In this document: piece after piece, positions 49,528 through 59,170 of the stretch
Layout of the letters: each line of letters begins with the position of its first letter
Numbering within the stretch: position 1 is the first letter of the stretch
DNA from: Arcobacter acticola
Lineage (GTDB): Bacteria; Campylobacterota; Campylobacteria; Campylobacterales; Arcobacteraceae
Length of the DNA: 64,000 nt
Reading direction: 5' to 3'
Assembly: GCF_013177675.1 (NCBI RefSeq)
Contig: NZ_CP042652.1
Span: 2,108,001-2,172,000, forward strand
The notes under the pieces: model-generated
The model's database searches: none
Told to the model about the DNA's origin: nothing
Seen by the model: only the letters and a program-made list of their open reading frames with translations
Made by a program: the position numbers and the translations under genes

Positions 49528-50126
49528 TAAAACAAATTATATTAAGTGCTGCATTAATTTTATTAATAAGTGGATGTGGAGACAATAAAAAAACTGAAGA
49601 GACTAAAGAAATCATAAAAGTAGAAAATACTCAAACTCCTTTAAAAATAGAAGTAGAAGAAAATTCAAATGCAAATGAAATAAAAGTTACTCCAAAAATA
49701 AAAGATGGTTCAAAAAATGAATCATATTATTATGATTATAATGTAAAAAGTGAATATGATCCAAATGCAAAACCAGCCAATGAAGATGCAGCAGTAAGAG
49801 AAAAACCAAGAACTACAATTGATGCAAACTTAAATGTAAGAAGTCCTTATCAAAAAGTTCAAATTTCATTACTTGTAAAAGGTTTGAGTAAAGAGTTTAT
49901 AGTCAAATGTTCTGCTTGTCATAATGATTATGCAAATGGAATAATTGGACCTTCATTATTAGATAAAGATGCAACATTTATTTTTAATCAAATTAAAAAA
50001 TTTAAAGAAGATAAAAATGCAAATGTACTAATGAGTGATTTAGTAAAACAAATGTCTGATGAAAATATACAAAAATTAGCTGACGAAATTTTTGCATTTA
50101 ATAAAGAGATTAAGGAAATGAAATGA
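49524..50126 (+). CDS. nosC1: NosC1, monohaem cytochrome c lipoprotein
   Basis: A 200-residue protein with a lipoprotein signal (LILLISGC, lipid on Cys18), a long polar linker rich in Lys/Glu/Asn (about 20-110) and one haem c motif C129-S-A-C132-H133 in the C-terminal part. The axial Met may be in LMSDLVKQM. It is a likely electron carrier between NosGH and NosZ. It overlaps nosG and nosC2 by four bases each. Confidence 0.88.
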   Translation: MIKQIILSAALILLISGCGDNKKTEETKEIIKVENTQTPLKIEVEENSNANEIKVTPKIKDGSKNESYYYDYNVKSEYDPNAKPANEDAAVREKPRTTIDANLNVRSPYQKVQISLLVKGLSKEFIVKCSACHNDYANGIIGPSLLDKDATFIFNQIKKFKEDKNANVLMSDLVKQMSDENIQKLADEIFAFNKEIKEMK

Positions 50127-50620
50127 AAAATATAATTGCAATTGTTTCAACAGTATTTATAATAGGTCTGATGGTATATACTTTTTCAAATGGTAGAGCA
50201 TTTCAAGGTGGGGAAGCTGGGAATATTATTGAGGATATGAAATATATCGATACTCCAAAAACAGTAGAAACAGTAGAAACAAAAGAACAAAAAAATGAAG
50301 ATGAAGAAAAATTAAAAGCCTTAAGAGATAAAGCTGGGAATTCTGGAACATTTGAAGTTTCAAATGCATACAAAAGTAAATGTGCATCTTGCCATGGTGT
50401 TGATGGTTCAGGAGAACAAAATGGTAAAAAACTAATGGGTCCTAAATTAATTGGACAAGAAGAAGCAGTTTTATATAAAGATTTAGTTGATTTTAAAGCA
50501 GGTAGAAAAGAAAATCTTATTATGAAAGGTTTATTAATCAACCTTGAAGATGAAGATTTAAAAAACTTCGCAAAAGAAATAGCTGGATTTAAAGCAAAAC
50601 AAGAAGCCTTAAATCAATAG
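50123..50620 (+). CDS. nosC2: NosC2, membrane-anchored monohaem cytochrome c
   Basis: 165 residues with an N-terminal membrane anchor (IIAIVSTVFIIGLMVYTF), a charged linker and a haem c motif C87-A-S-C90-H91 followed by GVDGSGEQNGKKLMGPKL, typical of small class I cytochromes. It partners nosC1 as electron carrier to NosZ. It lies 16 bases before nosH. Confidence 0.88.
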   Translation: MKNIIAIVSTVFIIGLMVYTFSNGRAFQGGEAGNIIEDMKYIDTPKTVETVETKEQKNEDEEKLKALRDKAGNSGTFEVSNAYKSKCASCHGVDGSGEQNGKKLMGPKLIGQEEAVLYKDLVDFKAGRKENLIMKGLLINLEDEDLKNFAKEIAGFKAKQEALNQ

Positions 50621-50636
50621 TTAAAAGGAGAATAAA

Positions 50637-51542
50637 ATGGATAAATGGAATACAAGAGCAACCATAAAAAACACAACTTTTATGTCTACTTTTTTTGATA
50701 AAACAAAAGATGGAAAAACAAAATTTTCTTATAGAATGAAAAGATGGATTGTAGTTATTTCTATTCATTTATTATTCTTTTTATCATTTCATATTGATAT
50801 ACAAACACTAGAAGGAACATTAAATGGTTCAAGATTTTTAGGTTTTCATTTAATTGACCCATTTACAACTATTCAAATGTTTTTAGCAACTTATCATATG
50901 CCAATTAATATGATTATAGGAACTGTAACTATTTTACTTTTTTATCTATTTATTGGTGGAAGAACTTATTGTTCATGGGTTTGTCCATATGGAATTATAA
51001 GTGAAATAGGAGAAAAACTTCATAATATTTTACTTACAAAAAAAATCATAAAAGAGCGAAAATTTGATCATAGAGTAAGACATATTTTTTGGTTTATATT
51101 TTTAATTTTAGCATTTACAAGTGGTTATTTAGTTTTTGAAACATTTAATGTTGTAGGAATTTTAAGTAGATTTATAACTTATGGTTGGAGTTTAGCTGTT
51201 GTTTGGGTTCTTGCAGTATTTTTAATTGAAGTATTTTTTTCAAGACGTGCTTGGTGTACATATCTTTGTCCAATTGGAACAACTTATGGATATGTTGGAA
51301 AAGTAAGTGCTCTTAGAATTCAATGGAATGATAATTGTGACCATTGTATGGTTTGTCATGATGTTTGTTTTGAAAATCAAGTATTAGATTTAACAAAAGC
51401 AAAATATGATAAAGAAAGACAAGAAAAAGGAATCAAAACTCAATATGTAACAGGCGCTGATTGTACACTTTGTGGAAGATGTATTGATGTTTGTCATTCA
51501 GATGCATTAAAATTTGATTTTAGATTAAAAGGCTTAGTATGA
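50637..51542 (+). CDS. nosH: NosH, NapH-like membrane polyferredoxin
   Basis: A 301-residue inner-membrane protein with about four helices. Two CxxxCP motifs near the membrane (CSWVCPYG, CTYLCPIG) and two C-terminal [4Fe-4S] motifs (CDHCMVCHDVC, CTLCGRCIDVC) match the NapH/NosR C-terminal type. It probably oxidises menaquinol and passes electrons to NosG. The nosF ATG overlaps its stop codon (ATGA). No nosR is present, as expected for this cluster type. Confidence 0.9.
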   Translation: MDKWNTRATIKNTTFMSTFFDKTKDGKTKFSYRMKRWIVVISIHLLFFLSFHIDIQTLEGTLNGSRFLGFHLIDPFTTIQMFLATYHMPINMIIGTVTILLFYLFIGGRTYCSWVCPYGIISEIGEKLHNILLTKKIIKERKFDHRVRHIFWFIFLILAFTSGYLVFETFNVVGILSRFITYGWSLAVVWVLAVFLIEVFFSRRAWCTYLCPIGTTYGYVGKVSALRIQWNDNCDHCMVCHDVCFENQVLDLTKAKYDKERQEKGIKTQYVTGADCTLCGRCIDVCHSDALKFDFRLKGLV

Positions 51543-52186
51543 TTCAAGTTAAAAATTTAACAAAAAAATTCTCTTCACATATATCTTTAGATAATGTAAA
51601 TATAGAATTTAATAAAAACGAATATATAGCTTTGATGGGACCAAATGGTGCTGGAAAAACTACACTTATTCGTTCTATTTTAGGATATTATCACCCAAAT
51701 AGTGGGGAAGTATTAATAAATGGACTTGATCCAATTAAACAAAGAGAAGATGTATTAGAGCATATTTCTTTTGTACCACAACTTCCACCCCCTATAAAAT
51801 TAAGTTTAAATGAGTTAATGCAATATATAGAAGCTAGTTCAAACGTTGATAAAGATTTAATTATGCATTATGCAAATGAAATGAAACTAGATATTAAAGA
51901 AAATCTAAATAAATCATTTTTTAAACTAAGTGGTGGGATGAAACAAAAAATGCTTATAGCAATTTCATTAGCTAAAAAAAGTAATATTATCATTTATGAT
52001 GAACCAACTGCAAATCTTGATCCAAAAGCAAGGGATGATTTCTATAGATTATTAAAACAAAATGAAGATGATAAAATCCTACTTTTTGTAACCCATAGAT
52101 TAGATGAAGTAAAAGATATAGTTAATCGTCAAGTTTATATGGACTTAGGAAAAATAATTTCAGATGAAAAAGTTAAGGAAAAATAA
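51539..52186 (+). CDS. nosF: NosF, ABC transporter ATPase
   Basis: 215 residues with Walker A GPNGAGKTT, signature LSGGMKQKM, Walker B IIIYDEPTANLDP and the switch His in LFVTHR. It is the ATPase partner of NosY, which here is encoded 9 kb upstream in a separate unit. It is translationally coupled to nosH and shares a base with the start of nosL. Confidence 0.92.
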   Translation: MIQVKNLTKKFSSHISLDNVNIEFNKNEYIALMGPNGAGKTTLIRSILGYYHPNSGEVLINGLDPIKQREDVLEHISFVPQLPPPIKLSLNELMQYIEASSNVDKDLIMHYANEMKLDIKENLNKSFFKLSGGMKQKMLIAISLAKKSNIIIYDEPTANLDPKARDDFYRLLKQNEDDKILLFVTHRLDEVKDIVNRQVYMDLGKIISDEKVKEK

Positions 52187-52644
52187 TGATTTCATTAAAA
52201 AGAAGAAAATTCATACAAAACACAGCAGCTTTAGCACTTATTCCAATATTTTCTGCTTGCGAGAAAAAGATTTCAACTGAAGTGCATGAAATCCATTGGG
52301 ATAGAGATATGTGTGCAAGATGTGTAATGGTTGTTAGCGATAGAAATCAAACAGTTCAAGCAATAAATCCAAAAAATGGTAAAGTACATGTATTTGATGA
52401 TATTGGATGTTTAATATTATGGTTTAGGGATCAAGATATTAAATGGGAAAATGAAGCAGTTATCTGGATAAATGATATAAAAACTTCAAAATGGATAAAC
52501 GCTAGAACTGCATATTATGATACTATGAATATTACGCCTATGGCTTATGGATTTGGAGCTCATGAAGCAAAAGAAGATATTCAAGAAGGATTAGAAATTA
52601 TTGATTTTAATGAAGTTAAAAAAAGAGTTCTAGAATCTGAGTAA
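52186..52644 (+). CDS. nosL: NosL, copper-chaperone lipoprotein
   Basis: A 152-residue protein with both a twin-arginine-like segment (KRRKFIQN) and a lipobox (IPIFSAC, Cys25). The motif DMCARCVMVVSD is the copper-binding region of NosL, followed by GKVHVFDDIGCLILWF. NosL brings copper to NosZ. It is the last gene of the nosB-led operon and ends at a bidirectional terminator. Confidence 0.88.
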   Translation: MISLKRRKFIQNTAALALIPIFSACEKKISTEVHEIHWDRDMCARCVMVVSDRNQTVQAINPKNGKVHVFDDIGCLILWFRDQDIKWENEAVIWINDIKTSKWINARTAYYDTMNITPMAYGFGAHEAKEDIQEGLEIIDFNEVKKRVLESE

Positions 52645-52672
52645 TAATAAAAAGGCGATGCCTTTTTATTAT
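52644..52672. terminator. bidirectional terminator between nosL and purL
   Basis: ATAATAAAAAGGC and GCCTTTTTATTAT form a perfect 13-bp stem with a GAT loop, overlapping the stop codons of both convergent genes. Confidence 0.85.
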
Positions 52673-54882
52673 AAATCTTGCTCAATTACTTCTTTAAATC
52701 TATTGAAATAAATATAAGATACTTTATCTAAATCTTTGTAAATATCATTTATAGAGATTTTATCTCCTGTTACTTGACCTATTTTTGAATATTCAATATT
52801 AAACGAACTTGCAACTTTTTCAAATTCTGCACAGTTTTCAGGCCTAACTTCAACAATAGCTCTACTTAATGATTCTGAGAAAATATCTTTTGAATCATTT
52901 AATGAAATTGAAATCTCAATTCCAATATTACCCACAACAGCCATTTTAGCAGCACTTACTGCAATACCACCAACATTTACATCTTTTGCAGATTTTAATA
53001 AACCTTTTTTATTTGCTTCAATAACCGTATTCCATAATGCTAATTCTTTTGTAAAATCAACTTCAGGGTGAGTACCAGCTACTTTTCCATACATTTTTTT
53101 CATGTATAAAGAAGCACCAAATTCAGATTTTGTTTCACCTAAAAGATATAAAATATTTCCATTTTCTTGAACACAAGAAGGTAATACTTTATTTGCATCT
53201 TCATTAACTCCAACCATAGCAATTGAAGGTGTTGGGAAAACCCCTATTCCATTTGTTTCATTATATAAAGATACATTTCCACCAATTACAGGTGTATTTA
53301 ATTCTCTACAAGCTTTTTTAATACCTTCGCAAGACGCCGCAAATTGCCACATAACTTCAGGATTTGTAGGATTCCCAAAATTTAAACAATCTGTAATTGC
53401 TTTTGGAACAGCACCTGTCATTGCAACATTTCTTCCAGATTCCATAACAGCAGCTGCTGCTCCTAATTCTGGATTAATATAACAAAGTCTTGTATTACAA
53501 TCAGCACTCATTGATAAAGCTTTCCCTGTCTCTTTGATTCTAATAGATGAACCATCAAGTTTACCTGGACCTTTGATTGTATTTGTTTGAACCATTGAAT
53601 CATATTGAGAATAAACCCAAGATTTATCAACAACTTCCATATCAGAAAATAAATCATCAAATGCAGCTTGATTTGAAATTTCTTTATCTAAAGTAATATC
53701 TTCAATACCATCTAAATATGCAGGTCTAGCTGTTGGTCTATCAAGAACTGGAGCTTGTTCAGATACTGGTTGAACAGGAACTTCAGCACATTTTTCACCA
53801 TGCCAGAATAATTCCATATTTCCAGTATTTGTAACTTCACCAATAACTGCAACATCTAATTCCCATTTTTCAAAGATATCAATAACACCTTGTTCACAAC
53901 CTTTTTTAGCACAAATAAGCATTCTTTCTTGTGACTCTGAAAGCATGAAATCATAAGGAGTCATACCCTCTTCCCTTGCTGGAACTTTATCTAAATGCAT
54001 AATCATTCCAGATCCAGATCTTCCTGCCATTTCAAATGAAGAAGAAGTAAGTCCAGCAGCACCCATATCTTGAATACCAATAATTAAATCAGCTTTAAAT
54101 AGTTCTAAACAAGCTTCTAAAAGTAATTTTTCAGTAAATGGATCTCCAACTTGAACAGTTGGTCTTTTTGATTCAGAATCTTCTGTAAATGCAGCACTTG
54201 ACATAACTGCTCCACCTAATCCATCACGTCCAGTTTTAGACCCAACATACATTACAGGATTTCCTAAACCTTCTGCTTTTCCTAAGAAAATTTCATCAGA
54301 TTTTGCAAGTCCAACTGTAAATGCATTAACAAGATTGTTTCCAGCATAACACTCTTCAAAAGTAGTTTCTCCACCAATAGTAGGAACTCCCATACAGTTA
54401 CCGTATCCACCAATACCAGCAACTACACCTCTTAATAAAAATCTATGTTTTTTAGCAGTTTCACTATTTCCTTCAATTGAAGCAAATCTAATAGAATTCA
54501 TATTAGCAATTGGTCGTGCACCCATTGTAAATACGTCTCTTAAAATACCGCCAACACCTGTTGCTGCACCTTGGTAAGGTTCAATAAAACTTGGGTGATT
54601 GTGTGATTCCATTTTAAATACAGCAGCATATCCATCACCAATGTCAATAACACCAGCATTTTCACCTGGCCCTTGGATAACCCATGGTGCTTTTGTAGGA
54701 AAACCACTTAAATATTTTTTACTTGATTTATATGAGCAGTGTTCGCTCCACATAGCAGAGAAGATACCAATTTCTACATAGTTTGGTTCTCTTCCTAAAA
54801 TTTCTTTAATATTTTCAAATTCTTCAAGTGTTAGAGAGTGAGCAAGTGCTATCTCTTGAAGGTTCATCTCTTGTTTTTGCAT
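52669..54882 (-). CDS. purL: phosphoribosylformylglycinamidine synthase subunit PurL
   Basis: ATP-dependent conversion of FGAR to FGAM in purine synthesis. At 737 residues it is the short PurL, which needs separate PurQ and PurS subunits (not in this window). Seen are [19 protein letters not shown] near the N-terminus, [20 protein letters not shown] (active-site region), GVGGYGN-like [17 protein letters not shown] and the [10 protein letters not shown] segment of the second half. Confidence 0.96.
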   Translation of the reverse strand: MQKQEMNLQEIALAHSLTLEEFENIKEILGREPNYVEIGIFSAMWSEHCSYKSSKKYLSGFPTKAPWVIQGPGENAGVIDIGDGYAAVFKMESHNHPSFIEPYQGAATGVGGILRDVFTMGARPIANMNSIRFASIEGNSETAKKHRFLLRGVVAGIGGYGNCMGVPTIGGETTFEECYAGNNLVNAFTVGLAKSDEIFLGKAEGLGNPVMYVGSKTGRDGLGGAVMSSAAFTEDSESKRPTVQVGDPFTEKLLLEACLELFKADLIIGIQDMGAAGLTSSSFEMAGRSGSGMIMHLDKVPAREEGMTPYDFMLSESQERMLICAKKGCEQGVIDIFEKWELDVAVIGEVTNTGNMELFWHGEKCAEVPVQPVSEQAPVLDRPTARPAYLDGIEDITLDKEISNQAAFDDLFSDMEVVDKSWVYSQYDSMVQTNTIKGPGKLDGSSIRIKETGKALSMSADCNTRLCYINPELGAAAAVMESGRNVAMTGAVPKAITDCLNFGNPTNPEVMWQFAASCEGIKKACRELNTPVIGGNVSLYNETNGIGVFPTPSIAMVGVNEDANKVLPSCVQENGNILYLLGETKSEFGASLYMKKMYGKVAGTHPEVDFTKELALWNTVIEANKKGLLKSAKDVNVGGIAVSAAKMAVVGNIGIEISISLNDSKDIFSESLSRAIVEVRPENCAEFEKVASSFNIEYSKIGQVTGDKISINDIYKDLDKVSYIYFNRFKEVIEQDL

Positions 54883-54946
54883 CTTTAGCCTTAAAATATG
54901 GTTGTTATTTTAAGGCGATTATATCTAAAAAGAGTTAAATATACTT

Positions 54947-55906
54947 TTAATCCTCAGATAGAATTTTTACTTCATTATCTATTATTTCAATAAATAGCTC
55001 TTTATTTCCAATAAATTTAATTGTCGGACTTAAATATTCTTCATCCATAAAAATTCTAAACATATTTTTACCAAGTGAGTTTGGATAGGGAGAAATATCA
55101 ATGTTTGTAAAGTTTATAGTTTTCTTTTCATCTTTAGCAAAAATTCTCTCTTTATACTCTTTAAACTCTGTAAAACCTGATTTATCATCTTTTTTAAACT
55201 CAGTTGAATAAAATGATATATAGTCATTAAATTGTGAATACTTCCATGCATCTTTCCATTTAAAAATAGAAGATAAAATAAGTGCCATTTCATCTTTTGT
55301 AGCTTTTTTAAATTGGTTTTGAGTTGTGATTAAAATAGTTTTCTTTAAATCTAAATTTTTTTCTAAATTTTCTAATTCATTATTATCTAAAGCAATACAA
55401 CCTTTTGTAACACTTTCTCTTTCTCCGCTAAAAGGCTTACCATGAATCCAAATACCATAACCATTTTTGTTAAGACTTTGATCAAAAACATTAGGGTAAG
55501 AAGTAACTAAAGCAAAAGGACCATAAAATTGATCCAAGCCAGTTTTCTTTTCAATTAAATCATAAGAACCTTCAGGAGTTTTTTTATCACCTTCTGTATA
55601 TTTATCACCTTGATTTTCACCTGTGATTACATTGTTTCTTAGAACAAGTTTGAAATCATTATCTTTAACTTCAAAAAGTGAAATTTCTGATTGATCTTTT
55701 TGAGTTAAAAGTACATATTTTTTATACTCATAATAACCATAGTCAACATTTTTATCTTTTAAATATTCTTTCCAGTAATCCTGATTTTTTAAAGTTTTTT
55801 CTATTTCCATTTCTACTGAATTTAAACCCTGCATTCTATATATATTAACTAAATCACTAGCATATCCATTTAATATTATCATCAAAAAAATTACAACTCT
55901 AAACAA
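54947..55906 (-). CDS. Csd6/Pgp2-like L,D-carboxypeptidase (YkuD fold)
   Basis: A 319-residue exported protein (signal peptide to about residue 16). The YkuD catalytic domain (about 85-200) has His155 in IWIHGKPF and Cys170 in SVTKGCIALD, the HxnSxxC-type motif with Lys in place of the usual His before GC. A C-terminal NTF2-like domain (about 210-319) follows. This combination is that of Csd6 of Helicobacter pylori and Pgp2 of Campylobacter jejuni, which trim peptidoglycan tripeptides and set helical shape. It is divergent from a Csd3-like gene. Confidence 0.8.
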   Translation of the reverse strand: MFRVVIFLMIILNGYASDLVNIYRMQGLNSVEMEIEKTLKNQDYWKEYLKDKNVDYGYYEYKKYVLLTQKDQSEISLFEVKDNDFKLVLRNNVITGENQGDKYTEGDKKTPEGSYDLIEKKTGLDQFYGPFALVTSYPNVFDQSLNKNGYGIWIHGKPFSGERESVTKGCIALDNNELENLEKNLDLKKTILITTQNQFKKATKDEMALILSSIFKWKDAWKYSQFNDYISFYSTEFKKDDKSGFTEFKEYKERIFAKDEKKTINFTNIDISPYPNSLGKNMFRIFMDEEYLSPTIKFIGNKELFIEIIDNEVKILSED

Positions 55907-55942
55907 TTCTTACTCCATATTTATCTTTAAGTTGCGCCATTG

Positions 55943-55948
55943 TATAAT
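55943..55948 (+). promoter_or_regulatory. probable -10 element for the M23 peptidase gene
   Basis: TATAAT, 37 bases upstream of the ATG at 55986, inside the 79-bp divergent gap with the Csd6-like gene. No clear -35. Confidence 0.45.
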
Positions 55949-55985
55949 ACTTGACCTAATTATTTAATAAAAAAGCGACACACTA

Positions 55986-57173
55986 ATGAAGAAAATCATC
56001 CTATCAATTATTATGTTATTTAATATATTATACTCTGCACAAGTAGAAGAATTACCTTGGCCAAAAGGAGAGAGTTTTTTAACTTTCTTGGATAAATATT
56101 CAATATCACAAAAGCTATATTTTGACTTAGAAAAAGAAGATAAAGAGTTATGTTCAGAAATAGAAGCTGACAAAACATATTACTTATATACAGAAGATGA
56201 TGGTTCTTTAAATCAGGTATTAATTCCAGTATCAGATGATATTCAAATCCATGTTTATAAAGATATAAATAATGAATTCAAATTCCAAACTTTACCTATT
56301 AATTATACAGAATATACAGAAACTGTTGCAATAGAAATTACAGAATCTGTTTCACATGATATATTAAAAGCCACAGGGGATGTTACTTTAGCAGCAGTTA
56401 TAAAGTCTCTTTTTAAAGATAGTGTAAACTTTAGGAAAATGCAAAAAGGTGATTTTATTGCATTAAAATATTCAAGAAAAGCATACTTAGGTAAACCATT
56501 AGGTCTTCCCGATTTAATGGCAGCAATGGTAGAAATTTCAGGGAAACCTTACTATAGATTTAAACATGATAAAGATGATAAATATTATGATGAAAAAGGT
56601 ATTGGCTTTACAAAATCATATTTTTTTCAAATTCCTTTGAAATATCAAAGAATTTCAAGTATCTTCACAAAAAAAAGATGGCATCCTGTTTTAAAAAGAT
56701 ATAGAGCTCACTTAGGTACAGACTTCGCAGCACCTAAAGGAAGAACTATTTATGCAGCAGGAGATGGAAGAATTGAATTTGCAGGAACTAAAGGTGGTTA
56801 TGGAAAAACTATTATTATAAATCATGGTAATGGATATAAAACATTATATGCACATCAAAATGGTTTTGCAAAAGGAATTAGACAAGGTATGGGTATCAAA
56901 AAAGGTGAACTAATTGGTTATGTAGGAAATACAGGGCTTAGTTCTGGACCTCATTTGCATTTAGGTTTATACAAAAATGGTACTGCAATTGATGCAATGA
57001 CTGTCTTAACAAAACCTAAAGTTGATGGATTAGAAGCAAAAGAAAGAGCTACGTTCTTAGCAAATACAAAAGTGATTCAAAAAATATTTGATGATGAAAT
57101 AAAAAATGACAAAAGAACAATTCCAACAAGATTAGATAGAGTTACAGATAAAAGTGAAATAAATATTTTATAA
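55986..57173 (+). CDS. Csd3/Pgp3-like M23 peptidoglycan endopeptidase
   Basis: A 395-residue exported zinc peptidase (signal peptide to about residue 18). Residues 20-215 form the Csd3-type regulatory region (DFIALKYSRKAYLGKP). The M23 domain has zinc ligands His242 and Asp246 (RAHLGTDFAAP) and the catalytic pair in GPHLHLGLY (His323, His325). Csd3/Pgp3 enzymes cut cross-links (D,D-endopeptidase and carboxypeptidase) and are needed for helical shape. It is divergent from the Csd6-like gene and 17 bp upstream of a MerR-type gene. Confidence 0.85.
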   Translation: MKKIILSIIMLFNILYSAQVEELPWPKGESFLTFLDKYSISQKLYFDLEKEDKELCSEIEADKTYYLYTEDDGSLNQVLIPVSDDIQIHVYKDINNEFKFQTLPINYTEYTETVAIEITESVSHDILKATGDVTLAAVIKSLFKDSVNFRKMQKGDFIALKYSRKAYLGKPLGLPDLMAAMVEISGKPYYRFKHDKDDKYYDEKGIGFTKSYFFQIPLKYQRISSIFTKKRWHPVLKRYRAHLGTDFAAPKGRTIYAAGDGRIEFAGTKGGYGKTIIINHGNGYKTLYAHQNGFAKGIRQGMGIKKGELIGYVGNTGLSSGPHLHLGLYKNGTAIDAMTVLTKPKVDGLEAKERATFLANTKVIQKIFDDEIKNDKRTIPTRLDRVTDKSEINIL

Positions 57174-57190
57174 AAGAAACAAGGATAGAA

Positions 57191-57532
57191 ATGGCTTTAC
57201 TAAATAATGACAAAGATGTTCTACCTTTAAGTAGTATTTCAGAGCTTTTAAATGCAAAAATTCGTACATTAAAGATGTATGAAGATAAAAAACTATTCCC
57301 ACTAAAAAACAATAAGCTTAAAAAGCTTTACTCTATAAATGATATAAAAATTATAGCTTTTGTTCACTATCTTGCTAATATAAAAAAAATTAATGCAAAT
57401 GGAATAAGTTATATCTTAACAATGATTGAAAATAATATGGATGAAAAAAATAGAAATGATTTTTTAGATATGATAGAAAATAAACTTGAAAATATCTCTC
57501 AAAGTGATATTCAAGATCTAGAATCTTTTTAA
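57191..57532 (+). CDS. MerR-type transcriptional regulator
   Basis: 113 residues with an N-terminal winged helix of MerR type: PLSSISELLNAKIRTLKMYE, then KKLYSINDIKIIAFVHYL. A short C-terminal helix (about 80-113) replaces any ligand domain, and there are no cysteines, so metal sensing is unlikely. The helix INANGISYILTMIE recalls HspR-like members but this is weak. It follows the Csd3-like gene by 17 bp and is probably cotranscribed. Confidence 0.75.
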   Translation: MALLNNDKDVLPLSSISELLNAKIRTLKMYEDKKLFPLKNNKLKKLYSINDIKIIAFVHYLANIKKINANGISYILTMIENNMDEKNRNDFLDMIENKLENISQSDIQDLESF

Positions 57533-57554
57533 AGAAGTAATTAAATAGACAATA

Positions 57555-57581
57555 AAATCAATAGAAAATTTCTATTGATTT
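57555..57581. terminator. bidirectional terminator between merR-type gene and folE
   Basis: AAATCAATAGA (57555-57565) pairs with TCTATTGATTT (57571-57581) around AAATT. It sits between the convergent genes and its end touches the folE stop codon. Confidence 0.7.
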
Positions 57582-58152
57582 ATTTACGTAAAGAGTTAGA
57601 AACTATTGATAAAAACTCATCTTTAGTTTTCTTATTTGATTTAAAAAGCCCTCTTAATGCTGAAGTTACTGTTGTTGAACAAATCTTTTCAACCCCTCTC
57701 ATTTCCATACACATATGCCGTGCATCAATCATAACAGCTACACCTTTTGGTTTTAAATGCTCATTTAAAGCATCACAAATCTGCTCTGTTAATTGCTCTT
57801 GAATTTGTAATCTTCTTGCAAAAACATCTACAACTCTTGGTATTTTTGATAATCCAATAACTTTTCCATTTGGAATGTAAGCCACATGTGCTTTTCCAAT
57901 AATTGGTAACATATGATGTTCACATTGAGAATAAAACTCTATATCTTTTACCACAACCATTTCATCATTTGTTGATGTAAAAAGAGCTTTTTGAATAATC
58001 TCTTTTGGATCTTGTTTATATCCACTACACATAAACTCATAGGCTTTTCTAACACGACTTGGAGTATCTTGTAATCCTTCTCGGTTTACATCTTCACCAA
58101 CATGTTCAAGCATTTTTTTAATTGCATTTTCAAACTCTATATCACTACTCAT
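57580..58152 (-). CDS. folE: GTP cyclohydrolase I
   Basis: Converts GTP to dihydroneopterin triphosphate, the first step of folate synthesis. The 190 residues have the zinc ligands Cys77 and His80 ([20 protein letters not shown]) and Cys148 ([10 protein letters not shown]), and the [19 protein letters not shown] segment. It is closed by a hairpin and is separated from corA by 52 bp. Confidence 0.96.
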   Translation of the reverse strand: MSSDIEFENAIKKMLEHVGEDVNREGLQDTPSRVRKAYEFMCSGYKQDPKEIIQKALFTSTNDEMVVVKDIEFYSQCEHHMLPIIGKAHVAYIPNGKVIGLSKIPRVVDVFARRLQIQEQLTEQICDALNEHLKPKGVAVMIDARHMCMEMRGVEKICSTTVTSALRGLFKSNKKTKDEFLSIVSNSLRK

Positions 58153-58204
58153 TAAACGTTTCCTTTAAATTTATATTTTTATTTATTTAGATTTAGTAAG
58201 TTTA

Positions 58205-59158
58205 CTAAATCCAACCTTTCTTTTTAAATATTACAATTGGTGTGATTGCTGCAATTATCATAAAAGTAATTGAAAACGCATAACCATATTCCCAATGCAA
58301 CTCAGGTATAAAATCAAAGTTCATCCCATAAATACTAGCTATTAATGTGGGTGGTAAAAACATTACATTTACAATTGTAAATATTTTCATAACTTTATTT
58401 TGTTCAATACTTAAAATACCAATAAATATATTTTGGAGATAATCTAATCTTTCAAAATTAAAATTTGTATGGTCAATTAGAGATTTAATATCTTTTAACA
58501 TAATTGGTAAATCATTCTTTTCATCAGTAAATTTCTGAGATTTTAAAAGTGAAGTTAAAATTCTTTGTTTATCTGTTAAATTTTCTCTAATAATCATATT
58601 TAAATCTTCAAATGTAGAAATTTTTTCCAATATTTCTTGGTCGTCATTTGAATAATCTGTAAAAACATGTTTTCTGATTTTTGTTATCTCTTTAGATAAA
58701 TTCTCAATAGTATCAGCATCAGCATCAATTCTAATATCAATAATCTTACAAAAAATAGAATAGCCATTTTTAAATTCTCTTGGTAACAACATAAGTTTTT
58801 CTATAAAAATATTAAAACTTTCAAGTTTTTTATATCTAACAGAAATCAATAAAGAACCTAGTAAAATAAATGACACTGTTTCATTGTATGCTGATTTAGC
58901 ATCATCAACTAAGAAATAACTATTTATTTCTATTTTATTTTTTTCTTCTCTATATCTTGAACTTAGCTCAATCTCTTCACTTTCTTGTTTTGTAGAAAAT
59001 TTCATATCAAATAAATTTTCAATAGCTTTAACTTCATCAAGAGTAGGAAGAAGCATATCAATCCAAATCACATCATTTTTATTTTCAATATTATCTAAAG
59101 AGTCAACACCTTCAACTACAAAAAGCTTATTTCCTTTTTTTATATAACAGTTAATCAA
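58205..59158 (-). CDS. CorA-type divalent cation transporter
   Basis: A 317-residue protein with a long cytoplasmic N-terminal part and two C-terminal membrane helices. The pore signature is YGMNFDFIPELHWEYGYAF, with the conserved GMN, and the end is KKKGWI. The substrate is probably Mg2+, with Co2+ or Ni2+ possible. It begins 12 bases after the gspF-like gene, so it may be read from the pilus-type operon. Confidence 0.88.
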   Translation of the reverse strand: MINCYIKKGNKLFVVEGVDSLDNIENKNDVIWIDMLLPTLDEVKAIENLFDMKFSTKQESEEIELSSRYREEKNKIEINSYFLVDDAKSAYNETVSFILLGSLLISVRYKKLESFNIFIEKLMLLPREFKNGYSIFCKIIDIRIDADADTIENLSKEITKIRKHVFTDYSNDDQEILEKISTFEDLNMIIRENLTDKQRILTSLLKSQKFTDEKNDLPIMLKDIKSLIDHTNFNFERLDYLQNIFIGILSIEQNKVMKIFTIVNVMFLPPTLIASIYGMNFDFIPELHWEYGYAFSITFMIIAAITPIVIFKKKGWI

Positions 59159-59170
59159 AGATACTCCTTT

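Noticed and set aside
57191-57532. Calling the MerR-type gene hspR, to pair with the HAIR-like site at clpB
   Set aside because: The likeness is general to MerR winged helices; it lies next to a cell-shape gene and not with dnaK or cbpA, so the link is not supported.
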